Origin: Natrialbaceae archaeon
GTDB lineage: Archaea > Halobacteriota > Halobacteria > Halobacteriales > Natrialbaceae
NCBI GenBank assembly: GCA_003552325.1
Contig: PUKM01000026.1
Span: 1-5,806 of the forward strand
Length of the DNA: 5,806 bases
Reading direction: 5' to 3'
Of this stretch, positions 4,796 through 5,806 are shown piece after piece; positions within the stretch are counted from its first letter, which is position 1, and the number at the start of each line of letters is the position of its first letter. A model generated the notes under the pieces. That model worked only from the letters and a program-made list of their open reading frames with translations. It made no database searches and was not told where the DNA came from. The position numbers and the translations under genes are program-made.

Positions 4796-5806
4796 TCACT
4801 CGAGGTCGCTATCTGGCTTGAGCACGACCTTGCCAAAGCCCTCACGACCCTCGAGCAGTTCGTGTGCTCGAGCCGTCTCGCTCATGGGCAGGGTGTCGCG
4901 GATGGCTGGTTCGAACGTGCCGTCCCAGACGAGGTCCATGACGTCGTCGACCTGTCCGGGGGTGGCCATCGTCGACCCGAGAATCGAGAGCTGATTCCAG
5001 AAGATGCGGGGAATGTCAGTCTCAGGGCTCGGTCCCGCCGTGCCGCCGCAGGTAACCAATCGGCCACCCTTCGCGAGGCTCTTGATCGAGTCCCGCCAGG
5101 TGCCTGCCCCGATATAGTCGACGACGACGTCGACGCCACGTTTGCCAGTTTCTGCGCGAATCCAGTCGGCGAAGTTCTCGTCCTCGTAGTTGACGACGTG
5201 GTCGGCCCCGTGGGCTTCGGCATACCGGAGTTTCTCCTCGCTCGAGCCGGTCGCGTACACCTCAGCACCCGCGTAGTCAGCAATTTGGAGAGCTGCGTGG
5301 CCGACCCCGCCGCTCGCACCCAGGACGAGCACGGATTCACCGGCAGTCAGGTCGGCCCGGTCGATCAACATCCGCCAGGCCGTCTGGAACACGAGCGTAC
5401 TCGAGGCGGCCGTCTCCCAGTCGACGTGCTCGGGGACGGGGATCAGTGAGTCCTGGTCGATAGCGGCGTACTCTGCGTGGATGCCGGGAACGTGTTCGCC
5501 GATGATGTGGTAGCTAACACACAGCGGTTCGTCCCCATCACGACAGAACTCACACTCGCCGCAGGCAACGCCCGCTGAAAGGGCGACACGATCACCGGGT
5601 TCGAATCGGGTAACGGCTTCGCCCGTCTCGAGCACGACGCCAGCCCCGTCACTCCCGGGGATATGAGGCATTTCGAGGTCGATACCCGGGAGACCGCGCC
5701 GGACCCAGACGTCGAGGTGGTTGAGCGCGCCCGCCTGTACGTCGATCAAGACGTCCGTGGGGCCGACGGTTGGGTCAGGAACCTCGGCGTACTCGATTAC
5801 GTCCGT
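4796..5806 (-). CDS. MDR-family zinc-type alcohol dehydrogenase / quinone oxidoreductase, N-terminus cut by window edge
   Basis: The frame is open to the right edge, giving 336 visible residues. The family's start lies about ten residues further out, and a TTG at 5749 is internal because conserved sequence (TDVIEYAEVPDPTVGPTDV) precedes it. Counting from the edge, the GroES-like domain contains the structural-zinc cluster Cys82, Cys85, Cys88 and Cys96 (CGECEFC...C). The Rossmann domain begins VLVLGASGGVGHAALQIA, with GASGGVG at 163-169 binding the cofactor, followed by ATGSSEEK, which suggests NADPH rather than NADH. The catalytic-zinc ligands of classical alcohol dehydrogenases are replaced: the Cys position is Asn (LNHLD) and the His-Glu of GHE is Ser-Asp (GSDGAG). 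It is therefore probably an NADPH-dependent reductase of quinones or enones that does not use catalytic zinc. The substrate is unknown. Its promoter lies outside the window. Confidence 0.93.
   Translation of the reverse strand, partial: TDVIEYAEVPDPTVGPTDVLIDVQAGALNHLDVWVRRGLPGIDLEMPHIPGSDGAGVVLETGEAVTRFEPGDRVALSAGVACGECEFCRDGDEPLCVSYHIIGEHVPGIHAEYAAIDQDSLIPVPEHVDWETAASSTLVFQTAWRMLIDRADLTAGESVLVLGASGGVGHAALQIADYAGAEVYATGSSEEKLRYAEAHGADHVVNYEDENFADWIRAETGKRGVDVVVDYIGAGTWRDSIKSLAKGGRLVTCGGTAGPSPETDIPRIFWNQLSILGSTMATPGQVDDVMDLVWDGTFEPAIRDTLPMSETARAHELLEGREGFGKVVLKPDSDLE

Noticed and set aside
4759..4845. Extension of the small acidic membrane protein to a start at 4845
   Set aside because: It overlaps the end of the dehydrogenase coding sequence, and its residues are basic and Arg-rich, unlike the acidic remainder.
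4751..5449. A 232-codon open frame on the plus strand opposite the dehydrogenase
   Set aside because: It is antisense to a gene with intact zinc and Rossmann motifs, and its own translation shows no recognisable domain.
5747..5749. TTG as the start of the dehydrogenase
   Set aside because: Conserved family sequence continues upstream to the window edge without a stop, so the true start is outside the window.
1..5806. Defence island, CRISPR, mobile element or toxin-antitoxin system
   Set aside because: No direct-repeat array, transposase, integrase, nuclease, or toxin-antitoxin pair is visible. The small membrane proteins lack any feature that would tie them to defence.

Overview
The window looks like chromosomal DNA from a halophilic archaeon (class Halobacteria). 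The DNA is GC-rich, the proteins are strongly acidic with runs of Asp and Glu, several genes seem to be leaderless with a TATA-like element about 27 nt before the start codon, CTCGAG is very frequent and CTAG is almost absent. The abundant CTCGAG recalls Natrialba/Haloterrigena-type genomes, but the genus is an inference. Coding density is high. No stretch over 300 bases lacks a gene. I see no tRNA, rRNA, CRISPR array, insertion sequence, integrase or attachment site.

Left block (1-3128, minus strand). Read in the direction of transcription, this holds acylphosphatase (acyP), a fused NAD(P)HX epimerase/dehydratase (nnr), the molybdenum-cofactor enzyme moaC, and a DMT/EamA-type membrane transporter that runs off the left edge. 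The gaps are 72, 6 and 15 nt, so nnr-moaC-transporter is very probably one transcript, and acyP may share it or end just before a weak internal promoter. AcyP and Nnr are both metabolite damage-control enzymes: one hydrolyses acyl phosphates, the other repairs hydrated NAD(P)H. MoaC makes the pterin precursor of molybdopterin.

Middle block (3129-4404, plus strand). A 69-nt divergent promoter region separates acyP from three consecutive small membrane proteins of unknown function (82, 68 and 176 residues). The first two each have two predicted membrane helices and the third about four. The first two have TATA-like elements placed for leaderless transcription. The 138-nt gap between them holds four CTCGAG sites.

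Right block (4408-5806, minus strand). A medium-chain (MDR) zinc-type dehydrogenase/quinone oxidoreductase enters from the right edge with roughly ten N-terminal residues missing. It keeps the four structural-zinc cysteines but lacks the catalytic-zinc ligands. Downstream lies a small acidic protein with two membrane helices, whose stop codon faces that of the 176-residue gene with only 3 nt between them.

Overall this is mostly an ordinary housekeeping region. The least explained parts are the small membrane proteins and the damage-control/cofactor cluster. I found no convincing sign of a new defence, mobile or RNA-guided system.
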